Shown: piece by piece, positions 34,768-41,880 of the stretch
Layout of the letters: the number at the start of each line of letters is the position of its first letter
Position numbering within the stretch: the first letter of the stretch is position 1
NCBI GenBank assembly: GCA_029706075.1
Contig: JAINUG010000015.1
Coordinates: 8,516,154-8,580,153 of the forward strand
Source of the DNA: Aldrovandia affinis
Taxonomy: Eukaryota; Chordata; Actinopteri; Notacanthiformes; Halosauridae
DNA: 64,000 bases
Direction: 5' to 3'
Notes under the pieces: generated by a model
What the model saw: the letters and a program-made list of their open reading frames with translations, nothing else
Told to the model about the DNA's origin: nothing
Database searches by the model: none
Translations under genes and position numbers: made by a program

Positions 34768-36841
34768 GCTCCACTTGGATCAAGCATATCAGTGAATTAA
34801 TCTTTCCATTGTACATCATTATGAGAATGCATTGTTTGCTTATGCTCCCACGTTGGCTGTGTGTCGGTGTGATGTGTATCTGTGCACTGTGTCCCACGGC
34901 AGGCTGCCCGGGTGACAGAGGAGCTGCGTCATGAGCAGGAACATACGCTGCAGCTGGAGAGGGCGAAGAAGGGTCTGGAGGCGCAGGTCAAGGACATGTC
35001 TGTGCGACTGGATGAGGCAGAGCAGCTGGCCCTGAAGGGTGGCAAGAAACTCATCCAGAAACTGGAAGGGAAGGTACATACAGCAAACACACACCTCTTT
35101 ATGCCTTCAGAATGCAGTGAAAATCACCAAACAGAAGCCAACATAATACTGTACACCCTCTACTCCTAAAATTTCCATCCAGATAATTTGTGAAACACCA
35201 TAAAAGTATTGAAATCAATGGGGGGGTGTATATATCATGCCTAACCTGTACGAGTGCTTTTGTGTTTCCAACTACAACGGATTGCAGCTTGACACCTACC
35301 TGTTTTAATAGCAATGCAGTCTATCCGAGACTCAAGTGACGTCAGTTCGCTCATCATCTCTGTCTGCCGTTTGTTCTCACGGCACAGAGGTCGGTCACCT
35401 TGTCACCCCTAACAGGATGGTTCTGTCCCCTCCGCAGGTGAAGGAGCTGGAGCTCGACCTGGACACGGAGCAGAAACGGCACGCCGAGACGGTGAAGACA
35501 CTGCGCAAGAACGAGCGGCGTCTGAAGGAGCTCCTCTTCCAGTCCGAGGAGGACCAGAAGAACCAGCAGAGGATGCAGGAGCTGGTGGAGAGGCTGCAGA
35601 GCAAAATGAAGGCCTACAAGAGACAAGTGGAGGAGGCGGTACGGCTCTCTCCAAACCTAATCATGCCGTACACTCACTGTGTTTGTATTGTCTTGCCCAA
35701 CATCTATGTGTAGGCTTACTCACTTTTAAAAGCCCAACTAGGGGCGACCATAAAAAATTAGTGCAAGCTACAAATGTTTTGATACAGGGTATCAGCGTTT
35801 TGTCTATGTACCTGTCCCTACTCAAATAAACATGAAATAAGTAAATAAATATGTCTTCCTCACATTTGAAAACCAGGCCCGCACATGCCTCCAGTAAGTT
35901 TATAAAATTATTTTATGTTGTATGTATGTTTATCTAATTAAGGAAAAAATGACCTGCTCCCATATCTCCACTATCCTAGCAGGTAGTGTGGAAAATGTCC
36001 CCTTCAAAATATAAAAGTAGAGCAGTATTTAAAGGAAGGATTCAAAGGATAGCACACTTTTTGGTATGATGCGTGTTCTAGAAAAAAATATTTTATTCAA
36101 AAAATGAATAAGATGCAGATTTAACGTTTTAGCAATGCGCATCAAACAAATGCTCTTGGAAAAAGATAAACATTGTTGTTGCTCTCATTCAATCATTCCC
36201 AACCCGTTCAGGAGGAGCAGGCGAACATGAATCTGGCCAAGTACAGGAAGACGGTCCATGAGCTGGACGATGCTGAGGAGCGGGCCGACATTGCTGAGTC
36301 AGCACTCACCAAGATCAGGACCAAGAACCGAGGGAGTTTTGGCAAGGGCTACTCCTCTGTAAGTGTACTCTTTCTTCATACTTATTACTCTGTTGTTCCC
36401 ATTAAACAATACAATAGAGCAAAGAGATGGGCAGTTCCATGGTCAGATGCAGTATTATTAGGCCAAAGCCAAGGCTGAACACAGGTTCAGTACACCAGAA
36501 GTCCAGTGACAGTACAGTGATGTGCCGCCATATGTGGAGATCAATATAGTGAAAGCATTAAAGCATATCAATGACAGTATTGTGGGCTTCCCCTGCATTG
36601 CTTCAGTGTTTTGATTGATTCGGTTTGTTTTCAATTTGTCGTCTGGTTTTGCGCTTCTATTTTGACTGGCTTTCTCTCTCGTCGCCTGCAGGGTTACAGC
36701 ACGCCCTTCGCTGGTGTCGTCAGGTCGCCCAGTTCAGCGGGGTCGGAGGGCAGAGGAGAGAAGATCATCAATGACGATGACTCAGTCAGTTCTCTCATCC
36801 CTGCCTATCTCAACTCACTGAAGAAGCTCATGATCGAGTAG
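2664..36841 (+). CDS. myh16: Sarcomeric class II myosin heavy chain, rod part (MYH16-like), 3' half of gene
   Basis: Twenty-one exons join in frame into 1011 codons plus stop. Each junction was checked by hand for GT-AG and phase. The protein is a continuous heptad coiled coil (distal S2 plus light meromyosin) that would dimerise and pack into muscle thick filaments. Landmarks are [33 protein letters not shown] around the last skip residue, and YKRQ-EEAEEQAN, where the assembly competence domain lies in cardiac myosin. The motor, IQ region and proximal S2 are outside the window to the left. [24 protein letters not shown] and [15 protein letters not shown] look more like MYH16 than MYH7 or fast skeletal myosins; this is from memory, not computed. 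About 55 residues after the coiled coil form an unusually long tailpiece. The gene converges on gas7. Family assignment is near certain; the paralogue is about 60 percent. Confidence 0.9.
3190..3269 (+). repeat. (CA)n microsatellite, about 40 units
   Basis: Uninterrupted AC dinucleotides, the longest perfect tract in the window. Confidence 0.97.
3335..5400 (-). mobile_element. L2-type LINE, 5'-truncated
   Basis: Minus-strand reverse transcriptase fragments lie in order: [20 protein letters not shown] and [11 protein letters not shown] (catalytic YADD at 4870-4881), then [12 protein letters not shown]...[12 protein letters not shown], then [20 protein letters not shown]. The order and motifs are those of L2/CR1-group LINEs; the endonuclease end is missing and stops and frameshifts break the frame. 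The 3' end is a GC-rich UTR closing in an (ATCA)n run at 3339-3365, as L2 tails do. It sits antisense in a myosin intron. Confidence 0.85.
5581..5770. mobile_element. Small inverted-repeat element (MITE-like)
   Basis: Ends are agggttactcaaatc and, inverted, gatttaagtaaccct, about 190 bases apart, with no coding capacity. No target duplication was recognised, so the superfamily stays open. Confidence 0.5.
7870..7956 (+). CDS. Myosin rod exon 2
   Basis: 29 codons, phase 0 to 0, acceptor tttacag, donor gtaagt. Encodes [20 protein letters not shown], the well-conserved S2 motif (LDDLQAEEDKVN in other sarcomeric myosins). Confidence 0.92.
8563..9235 (+). mobile_element. tRNA-derived fish SINE (Mermaid-like), interrupted
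   Basis: Starts gggcggcacggtggtgcagt, has a tRNA-type box B (ggttcgaatcc) and a body with gtttcctcccacagtccaaa, and ends in a GATGA-rich tail. The body is split by the 300-bp element at 8741-9040. The family name is from memory. A second copy lies inverted at 13835-14195. Confidence 0.85.
8741..9040. mobile_element. Non-autonomous hAT-type transposon nested in the SINE
   Basis: Exactly 300 bases with terminal inverted repeats cagtgcttctcaa and ttgagaaacactg (one mismatch). It is flanked by a perfect 8-bp duplication GCCTAATT (8733-8740 and 9041-9048). The 8-bp duplication and CAGTG ends fit the hAT superfamily. No transposase is present. The interior is rich in gcgcccc words. Confidence 0.85.
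10210..10355 (+). CDS. Myosin rod exon 3
   Basis: 48 codons plus two bases, acceptor ttttcag, donor gtgaga. Encodes [21 protein letters not shown] onward, matching [25 protein letters not shown] of the family. The split AG|G codon is completed in the next exon. Confidence 0.92.
11773..11863 (+). CDS. Myosin rod exon 4
   Basis: One base plus 30 codons, acceptor ttctgcag preceded by a C-rich run, donor gtgagc. Encodes [18 protein letters not shown] to KEFQ. It ends in phase 0, which matters for the alternative first exon further down this intron. Confidence 0.92.
13835..14195 (-). mobile_element. tRNA-derived fish SINE (Mermaid-like), nearly complete
   Basis: Inverted copy of the 8.6-kb SINE, from head (gcggcacggtgg) to tail (ccatccatc). 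It is flanked by a 13-bp duplication CCCAGTTTGCAAT (13822-13834 and 14196-14208). It carries the uninterrupted site gcctaattggagagtc-like region, the empty allele of the hAT insertion seen in the other copy. Confidence 0.88.
16751..18346 (-). mobile_element. Tc1-like element, decayed, carrying a second Tc1 insertion
   Basis: Inverted ends share aactgccaaaataaagga (left at about 16758, right at about 18322-18341). Minus-strand transposase remnants include KPLIAP-K-AHLRVKW-like and [16 protein letters not shown] segments (canonically [12 protein letters not shown]), broken by many stops. It is interrupted between about 17284 and 17845. A 5' fragment of the same family lies at 59865. Confidence 0.8.
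17284..17845 (-). mobile_element. Deleted Tc1-like element nested in the larger Tc1
   Basis: Left end cactaccgttcaaaagtttg; the inverted tttggggtcacc part recurs at the right end (17820-17838), though the outer bases there are lost. Between them is the C-terminal part of a Tc1 transposase: [16 protein letters not shown] region, then [20 protein letters not shown] with the terminal catalytic Glu. The N-terminal half is missing, so it cannot move by itself. Confidence 0.8.
18490..18734 (+). promoter_or_regulatory. Candidate internal promoter and 5' leader of a headless myosin transcript
   Basis: Sequence upstream of the candidate ATG at 18735. TATA-like words occur at about 18505 (tttataag) and 18596 (ttatat). 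An E-box-type CAAGTG lies near 18498, and an M-CAT word CATTCCT lies at 18410, just outside the Tc1 end. An in-frame TGA at 18669 bounds the reading frame. These motifs are short and common, so the promoter call rests mainly on the exon that follows. No transcription start can be fixed from sequence alone. Confidence 0.35.
18735..18770 (+). CDS. Candidate alternative first coding exon for a headless myosin rod protein
   Basis: ATG in a near-ideal context (caccATGG) opens 12 codons, [12 protein letters not shown], ending directly at a strong donor (gtgagt) in phase 0. The next myosin exon (20837) starts in phase 0, so splicing gives [23 protein letters not shown] and continues to the normal stop, 883 residues in total. 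An in-frame TGA 66 bases upstream means this is not an internal exon of the long form in this frame. Drosophila myosin rod protein and molluscan catchin are known headless products made from intronic promoters of muscle Mhc genes. Whether this exon is transcribed cannot be told from sequence; a chance ATG before a GT is the alternative. Confidence 0.45.
20837..20893 (+). CDS. Myosin rod exon 5
   Basis: 19 codons, phase 0 to 0, acceptor ctctag after an exceptionally strong pyrimidine tract, donor gtatgt. Encodes [19 protein letters not shown], the near-invariant [14 protein letters not shown] block. It would also be the first shared exon of the putative rod-only form. Confidence 0.94.
22688..22760. 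mobile_element. Short LINE 3'-end-like fragment
   Basis: An AATTC-rich run followed by ctttatttatccccgaaggg, a common 3'-terminal word of fish non-LTR elements. No coding part. Confidence 0.35.
23168..24094. mobile_element. Element with long inverted terminal arms (about 160 bp)
   Basis: Arm 23168-23336 and the inverted arm 23939-24094 share gagacccgcacactgctgtg, acaaagagg-taaaaatct, gaacgtttcagtcaaagact and atca-cagcac. The distal part of the left arm is repeated directly at 23346-23391. The 600-bp core has no recognisable protein. A foldback DNA element or a Penelope-like retroelement with inverted terminal copies are both possible. Confidence 0.6.
25253..25298 (+). repeat. (GT)n microsatellite next to exon 6
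   Basis: GT dinucleotides running, with interruptions, almost to the exon 6 acceptor at 25356. Confidence 0.9.
25356..25442 (+). CDS. Myosin rod exon 6
   Basis: 29 codons, phase 0, donor gtatga. Encodes [20 protein letters not shown] to EAGGATASQ. The acceptor (gtgatag) follows a GT-repeat rather than a pyrimidine tract, which is unusual, but the protein match leaves no doubt about the exon. Confidence 0.92.
25760..26005 (+). CDS. Myosin rod exon 7
   Basis: 82 codons, phase 0, acceptor ggacag, donor gtcagc. Encodes [20 protein letters not shown], then [11 protein letters not shown] and [15 protein letters not shown], all family hallmarks. Strongly GC-biased compared with the flanking introns. 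Confidence 0.95.
26293..26410 (+). CDS. Myosin rod exon 8
   Basis: 39 codons plus one base, donor gtgata. Encodes [20 protein letters not shown] to NRLT. The acceptor (gtcaaag) is weak; the next AG at 26299-26300 would put a stop straight after exon 7, so 26293 was chosen. Confidence 0.87.
27334..27461 (+). CDS. Myosin rod exon 9
   Basis: Two bases plus 42 codons, acceptor ctccctag, donor gtacag. Encodes [16 protein letters not shown] to KKQLEEEIK, matching GELSRQLDEKE...LKRQLEEEVK of the family. Confidence 0.93.
27462..29134 (+). other. Myosin intron, no recognisable content
   Basis: 1.67 kb of AT-rich sequence with no exon or clear repeat. The other myosin introns over 300 bases without separate entries (10356-11772, 25443-25759, 26411-27333, 29332-29783, 29917-30381, 30599-30945, 31083-32222, 32327-32903, 33097-33936, 34141-34552, 35074-35437, 35639-36211, 36359-36691) hold at most the microsatellites listed separately. 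Confidence 0.65.
29135..29331 (+). CDS. Myosin rod exon 10
   Basis: 65 codons plus two bases, acceptor cccctag, donor gtacga. Encodes [19 protein letters not shown] to [18 protein letters not shown]. The donor at 29332 was chosen because only this end keeps the AKKKL junction in frame with exon 11. Confidence 0.92.
29384..29413 (+). repeat. (CA)n microsatellite
   Basis: Pure AC tract in the intron after exon 10. Confidence 0.93.
29540..29764 (+). repeat. Compound (TG)n tract with acgtacgtacg islands
   Basis: About 225 bases of nearly unbroken alternating purine-pyrimidine sequence immediately before exon 11. Confidence 0.92.
29784..29916 (+). CDS. Myosin rod exon 11
   Basis: One base plus 44 codons, acceptor catttcag, donor gtgaga. 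Encodes [20 protein letters not shown] to [10 protein letters not shown]. The exon end and donor are followed by two imperfect tandem copies of themselves (see findings). Confidence 0.94.
30294..30366 (+). repeat. (CT)n microsatellite forming the exon 12 pyrimidine tract
   Basis: CT dinucleotides with ccctct units running to within 15 bases of the exon 12 start. Confidence 0.93.
30382..30598 (+). CDS. Myosin rod exon 12
   Basis: 72 codons plus one base, acceptor attcag after a (CT)n microsatellite, donor gtaagc. Encodes [20 protein letters not shown] through [17 protein letters not shown] to ENKAFQ. Confidence 0.95.
30946..31082 (+). CDS. Myosin rod exon 13
   Basis: Two bases plus 45 codons, acceptor gtttcag, donor gtacgg. 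Encodes [20 protein letters not shown] to LEESEAALE, matching EEISDLTEQLGSSGK of other sarcomeric myosins. Confidence 0.95.
32223..32326 (+). CDS. Myosin rod exon 14
   Basis: 34 codons plus two bases, acceptor tctactag, donor gtgatt. Encodes [20 protein letters not shown] to EEEFETA, the block corresponding to EGKILRAQLEFNQIKAEIE. Confidence 0.94.
32904..33096 (+). CDS. Myosin rod exon 15
   Basis: One base plus 64 codons, acceptor taatcag, donor gtggga. Encodes [20 protein letters not shown] through [15 protein letters not shown], then [14 protein letters not shown]. This last segment is one of those that looks MYH16-like. Confidence 0.95.
33937..34140 (+). CDS. Myosin rod exon 16
   Basis: 68 codons, phase 0, acceptor tcggcag, donor gtccgc. 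Encodes [20 protein letters not shown] to [12 protein letters not shown]. It diverges from MYH7-type rods in the first half but keeps exon length and heptads. Confidence 0.94.
34553..34678 (+). CDS. Myosin rod exon 17
   Basis: 42 codons, phase 0, acceptor gtgcag, donor gtatgt. Encodes [20 protein letters not shown] to [10 protein letters not shown], corresponding to NQKKKMDADL...EEKAKKAITD. Confidence 0.94.
34711..34764 (+). repeat. (GT)n microsatellite
   Basis: GT tract in the intron after exon 17. Confidence 0.93.
34903..35073 (+). CDS. Myosin rod exon 18
   Basis: 57 codons, phase 0, acceptor acggcag, donor gtacat. Encodes [20 protein letters not shown] to [16 protein letters not shown]. 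The GG pair marks the position of the fourth skip residue of the myosin rod. Confidence 0.95.
35438..35638 (+). CDS. Myosin rod exon 19
   Basis: 67 codons, phase 0, acceptor tccgcag, donor gtacgg. Encodes [20 protein letters not shown] through [20 protein letters not shown] to [10 protein letters not shown], the start of the assembly-competence region. Confidence 0.95.
36212..36358 (+). CDS. Myosin rod exon 20
   Basis: 49 codons, phase 0, acceptor gttcag, donor gtaagt. Encodes [20 protein letters not shown] to [13 protein letters not shown], where the coiled coil ends, then SFGKGYSS, the start of the tailpiece. Confidence 0.95.
36692..36841 (+). CDS. Myosin last exon, non-helical tailpiece and stop
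   Basis: 49 codons plus TAG, phase 0, acceptor cctgcag. Encodes [20 protein letters not shown], an acidic DDD stretch and a hydrophobic end ([14 protein letters not shown]). Ser/Gly/Pro-rich with RSP, so phosphorylation is possible. Much longer than the tailpiece of usual skeletal or cardiac myosins and unlike the non-muscle ones. The reading frame is continuous with exon 20. Confidence 0.88.
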   Translation, partial: GYSTPFAGVVRSPSSAGSEGRGEKIINDDDSVSSLIPAYLNSLKKLMIE

Positions 36842-37816
36842 CACGCCCGCACAGATCCCAGCGAATGCGGGAAAACAACATGATTAGTGCGAAACACTCT
36901 AGATGGAGAAAAAATCAAAGACTCACACACATATTTGCATTTTATTTTTAAATGTGTATTTTCTCACATGCACACAACATCCCTAATTTACTTGGTTGGG
37001 TAGGGCAATCATAAGTCTTTAAATTTTTTTAACTCCATGTGCCATGTTGAATATATATAAGTATGTATAATTCAGAAATAAGATGTTTCAAAGAACTAAA
37101 TATGTAAAGATGAAAAAATTAATAGAAACAAACTAGAACATTGCTGTTGTGGTGAGTATGAAATGAAAATTACACTTGGAGGGGCAGGTTCAATTTACTA
37201 TATTGATGACATTTTTTTTACCAGTGTCAGTGGGTAGCCACAGTAATGTAAGGAAGAAAAATGAAAAACGGTTAATTTCAGTTTTGTATCTGACATACCA
37301 TAGTATATTAATAACCAGTTATTTTGGCTTCAGGACAACATATATTTATGTCAGTCCAACCTCCAAACCGATCCAAGCCCAAAAATATGACTGATTCTTG
37401 ACAGCGTTGGTGAAGGTGAAGGTGCCTTTTGGAAATAGTTTTAGTCAAGGTATAATTACTTATTTTGATCGGTTTTTCGGTTCTGGTCTTTTATATTTAC
37501 AGTAACTGGTGCAGAACAATATAAAGTATAAATCCATCACTTCATATAATTAAGTTATATGATCCCTGTGGTTACCATGGCCTTTTTACCTGAGTACTAT
37601 CTATTTAACTTCAGATTTAAACATGGTAAATATTACACAACTAATACAGACTGGCACCAGTATAATCAGGTACAATGATGATCGCAGTTTAGCTATATAA
37701 AGAGAAACAGGGGAACAAGTATTAAATAATTTAATTATGTGTCTAGTACTCACATGTTAATGCATTTCATTGCTTTCATTCCATACCTGGGAGGAAAGGG
37801 GAACTAAATTATGGTA

Positions 37817-37822
37817 AATAAA
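37817..37822 (+). terminator. Candidate poly(A) signal for the myosin gene
   Basis: AATAAA about 980 bases after the myosin stop codon. It is the clearest canonical signal before the repeat-rich part, but 3' end position is not proven. Confidence 0.35.
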
Positions 37823-38130
37823 GTGCACACAGTATTGTACTGTCCCGCATTTGAATTGTAAAATGGAAGTATGGATTGTGTTAGTAGAACATTCAGTCAT
37901 ATTATAAACAGTGGTGTGCAACTGATATGGTGTCATATGAATAATTTCTTAATGTAAAAAAAGTTTCAGAGTTTTTACATAACTAGATACTTGTATCATC
38001 AGCAGTTTAAGGGAATTGCCAATGTAAAGCAATGCAGGATATCTGATACATTTTATAATGAATTGTGACTTTTAAAAAATAATAAAATACTTTGAACCAT
38101 ATTAAAATCTTTTTTATTTTGGCTGTCCGC

Positions 38131-38210
38131 GGCCAGGGAATCAAACCCCGGTCGCAGTGGGCAACGTGCATCCCGGTTGGACGCCCTTACCGTTACGCCA
38201 CCCGGGAGGC
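38131..38210 (-). repeat. tRNA-derived sequence (short SINE or tRNA retropseudogene)
   Basis: The minus strand reads gcctcccgggtggcgtaacg (box A-like), then ggtttgattcc (box B). It is followed by a bent stem-like segment and an A-rich tail. The ends do not pair as a proper acceptor stem, so a working tRNA gene is unlikely. Confidence 0.55.
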
Positions 38211-38271
38211 ATTGACATCTATTTTTTATATTAACACAAAACACAATTCATGTTTTGAATAGTAAAATGGG

Positions 38272-39260
38272 ATAAGAACATAAGAACATAAGAATACATA
38301 ATGACGAGAACGGGCCGTTCGGCCCATCTAGGCTCGTCATGTCCTAATCTAAAGAGTATCTAGTACTACATCTAGCCTGGACTTGAATAGCCCAAATGTT
38401 TCTGCCTCTACTACCCGACCTGGCAAGCTGTTCCAGGCATTGACAACTCTCTGTGTAAAGAAAAACGTCCTAATATCTGTGCGGAATTTGCCTTTAACTA
38501 ATTTCCACCTGTAGCCTCTTGTTCTGCTGACCCCACTTATCTTAAAAAATCTTTGGTATTTCACTTTGTTCATCCCTTTTAGGAATTTAAAAACCTCAAT
38601 CAAATCCCCCTAAGTCTCCGTTTGCTAAGCTTAAATAGATTGAGTGCCTTAAGTCTATCGTCATAACTTTTACCTTTCATACCAGGTATCAGTTTAGTTG
38701 CCCTTCTTTGGACTTTTTCAAGAGCTTCTATATCTTTCTTGTAGTGCGGTGCCCAGAACTACACACAGAATTCTAAGTGAGATCTGACAAAGGCATTATA
38801 TAACATTAATATAACCTCCTTTGATTTATACTCAATACTTTTTGCTATGTATCCCAGCATCCTGTTGGCTTTTTTCACTGCTGTAGCACACTGCTTTGAT
38901 GCAGATAGGCCTTGATCAATTCCTAAGTCTTTTTCAAATTGAACACCTTCTAACTTTTCTCTTCCCATAAAATACTTGTGTCTAATGTTTTTATTTCCCA
39001 CATGCATAACTTTACATTTAACAATATTGAATGTCATCTGCCATGTATCTGCCCATTTTTGGATTTTGTTTAAATCATCTTGGATTACTTTAGTCGATTC
39101 CAAACTGTTTGCCAAACCCCCAAGTTTAGTATCATCTGGAAATTTAACTATTTTGCTACTAACGTCCATATCAAGATCATTTATATAAAAGAAAGAAAGA
39201 GCAGAGGTCCCAGCAGCCCCAACTGTTACCCTGCGGGACATTCCACTGCCTACACAGCAC
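38272..39260 (-). mobile_element. CR1-like LINE, 5'-truncated
   Basis: Minus-strand reverse transcriptase C-terminal half: FYINDLDMDVSSKIVKF, then PDDTKLGGLANSL, QKWADTWQMTFN-KC and later VVNAWNSLPGRVVEAETFGL. The catalytic FADD reads FPDD (39131-39142). The 3' end carries short repeats (ttcttatgttcttatg), as CR1 tails do. Broken by frameshifts. Confidence 0.82.
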
Positions 39261-41168
39261 CGACCTTGGTCTGAAAGTCCAAATATATAATATCATAAGC
39301 CCAGCCCCACCTACTGTTATGTTGGCTCTCCTTAAAATCTATTATTTTTGAATGATTCCAACGTATCCCCATTCCAGCAGCCAATTATAAACCCATTCTG
39401 AAACTACTCATCTGCAGTGATTATGGATTGAATGAAAATATCTGTCAATGGTTTATATATAATTTCCCCAAGTTCTGAATTCATTTTAGCAATGAGCCTC
39501 TCATGTGACTAAAAGATTTAATCATCAACAAAGTAACTGTTTGCGGAGACAGTTCCTTCCTTATTCTTTTTTCATCCTATTTTTCCTTACTTTTGGGATG
39601 AATTTACACTGTACATCTACAATAACCCTTTTAAATATAGTCCATTTTTCATTCACAGTTCTGCAATCTAGAAGGAAAAACTTTTAGGGAGAAACCTTGG
39701 GAGGAATCTATATTAGGGTATTCCAAAAAGAAATTCTCTCTCAAAATTTTATTAAAGTCAGCTTACTTTTGGGATGAATTTAAAATTCTTTTAAATAAGA
39801 ATTCTAGAGTTTTAGAATCTATATTACTTAAATTCTCTCTCATTTTATTAAAGGAGGCTGTCTTAACTTGCCAAAAAATATCAATTATCTATTGAAATTT
39901 ATCACAATCTCACCACAGTAGTTTTAACATCCAATTTAATCAATATATTTTATAGTAATGCAAAACATTCACTGAAGAGCAATTATATCTCCATTTACAA
40001 TCTTTTAAAACTTTCAATGTCCAAGTTACATACTTTCAACAGAATTTTCGATATTACACTTTACACAACATTTAGGTATCAATATGAAACAGTAATAACA
40101 CTTACATCAGTAATACTTAGGGTAACTCAATGAAGAAGAAAAAAATCAAGCTGCTGATTTAATGATCGATTCAATATAAACGTAGTTGAAAATGTTATCC
40201 AGTTAAAACTTCTCTGAAAAGGAATAAAGAACAAAACAGTGTTGCCGTTAATTTCTGTATAAAAATAAGCATTGTGTAAAATAGGTTTAATATATTATCT
40301 GTACCTCTTACGGCACATGTCTTGGCTGTGGTTTTGCAACAAATCTCTCTCTATATATTTTGTTTGTACATTTCCTACCACTGTTCAAATATTTTTGTTC
40401 TGGATTAAACAGTACGGAAATGTAAAGAATGGTCCCCTAGAAAGGAAATCCTTGTTTCTGTATATACATACAATAGCCACATCCACCATAGTATCAAACA
40501 AAAAGAAACAACCATGACGTGTGTTTATGGGAAAACGCTGCTATGGCCACATCTTGCCTTTACCTCAGCTTAACCTACAACACAGCTAGCTGTCATTTAC
40601 AATCAGCAGATTGAGGAAGAAAGAAAAACAATAACTCCATTAGTCAGCAAGTCTGAATGAAATGTCATCTGACAGTGCCTCCATATTTAATCTTTCATAG
40701 TATGCCAAGAAAGGAACCCTGAGACAAGTATGGTTGCCTCAGCCAACTGTGCCTACAGTCTGTGCCATTCACTGGTGTTCATTTTCTGTAAGGAAAATGT
40801 CCTGGTTGTTCTGATGAACTGGTGCGATACAATGGCAAGGAGATAAGCTCTAAAAGGTAAAACACCTGGGCAGCCATACCAACTCTACATCCGGAGCGAT
40901 GTTTTAAAATGTACAAGGAAATATCGTCTTCGGTGTCACATTGGCCACTACGAGAATGCCATTGAGCTGCTAACGTCAAGCACTATTAATATCGACATCT
41001 CGCACTTTCATAGAAATTAAGCAAACTTAAACTATGCAAACTTAAGATTATGTAAATATGCTTTTCTTCTTCAAGGACCCATTCAATATGGACAAGTGCA
41101 GAATAAAATGTAAATTATAAACCCTGGGGACACAAGCGAATCTGGCTGAAAGTGCAAGGGCTTCTCTC

Positions 41169-41170
<2 letters not shown>

Positions 41171-41208
<38 letters not shown>
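41171..41208 (+). repeat. (CA)n microsatellite
   Basis: Pure AC tract within the presumed gas7 3' UTR region. Confidence 0.95.
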
Positions 41209-41213
<5 letters not shown>

Positions 41214-41594
41214 CAAAATCAATACTCACAAAAACTAAAAAAAAAAAAAAGATAACATCTTTTTTTATGGAATAATGCCTCAAGGGAGACACCACCAGGA
41301 ACATTTTCCATGTTTTTCACCTTGTAGGCACTGCGAGGTATACACTGTGACACAGATCATCAACGTGGCATCTTTTAACCAAAGAGAGATAGCATGTGCA
41401 ATGCCCCATAGATCACTCCATGTAAGCACATGCATGGGCTGCCCCAGCTGTGCCAAACCATCTTCGCACATCACAGAAACTAGTCCTTGCATCCTTACAT
41501 TGCAGAAAGATATCGGAGCGTTTACAAAACTCTCGTCAACATTCAAAACAATGTATGTTCGACTAAAAAGATATACTGCGGAATTAGTACGGAC

Positions 41595-41880
41595 AAGAAA
41601 CAAGGTATAATTTACCCCCCTTCATTTCTCCCCAATTTGGAATTGCCTACTATGCCTCTTGAGTCACAGCTGTGTCACCTCCACCCACCCAAGGAGAACT
41701 GGGGCCAAAGAGCATGCACTCTTAGATTGGCTCACCCACGAGCCAGTGGCTGCTTTCCACACCATAGGCCACAGTTCTACAGGAAGGCTAGCACCAATCG
41801 GAGGAGTGAGAGCTACCAACGATCTTTCACTGAGGATAACTGGTGGCCTGGGGATGCCTTGCATGTCATTGCGTTAATCA
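41595..41880 (-). mobile_element. Degenerate SINE
   Basis: In reverse orientation, the tail (ttctccccaatttggaattg on the plus strand) matches the tail of the 53-kb and 61-kb SINEs. The head is badly eroded. Confidence 0.4.

Noticed and set aside
2664..36841. Non-muscle or smooth-muscle myosin (MYH9/10/11/14), or MYH7B with intronic miR-499
   Set aside because: The C-terminal rod has the sarcomeric YKRQ-EEAEEQAN and [15 protein letters not shown] blocks, not the non-muscle RELDDATE type, and no miR-499 mature sequence was seen. The host intron for that microRNA would in any case lie left of the window.
38131..38210. Functional tRNA gene
   Set aside because: Box A and box B are present but the acceptor ends do not pair and an A-rich tail follows, as in a retroposed copy.
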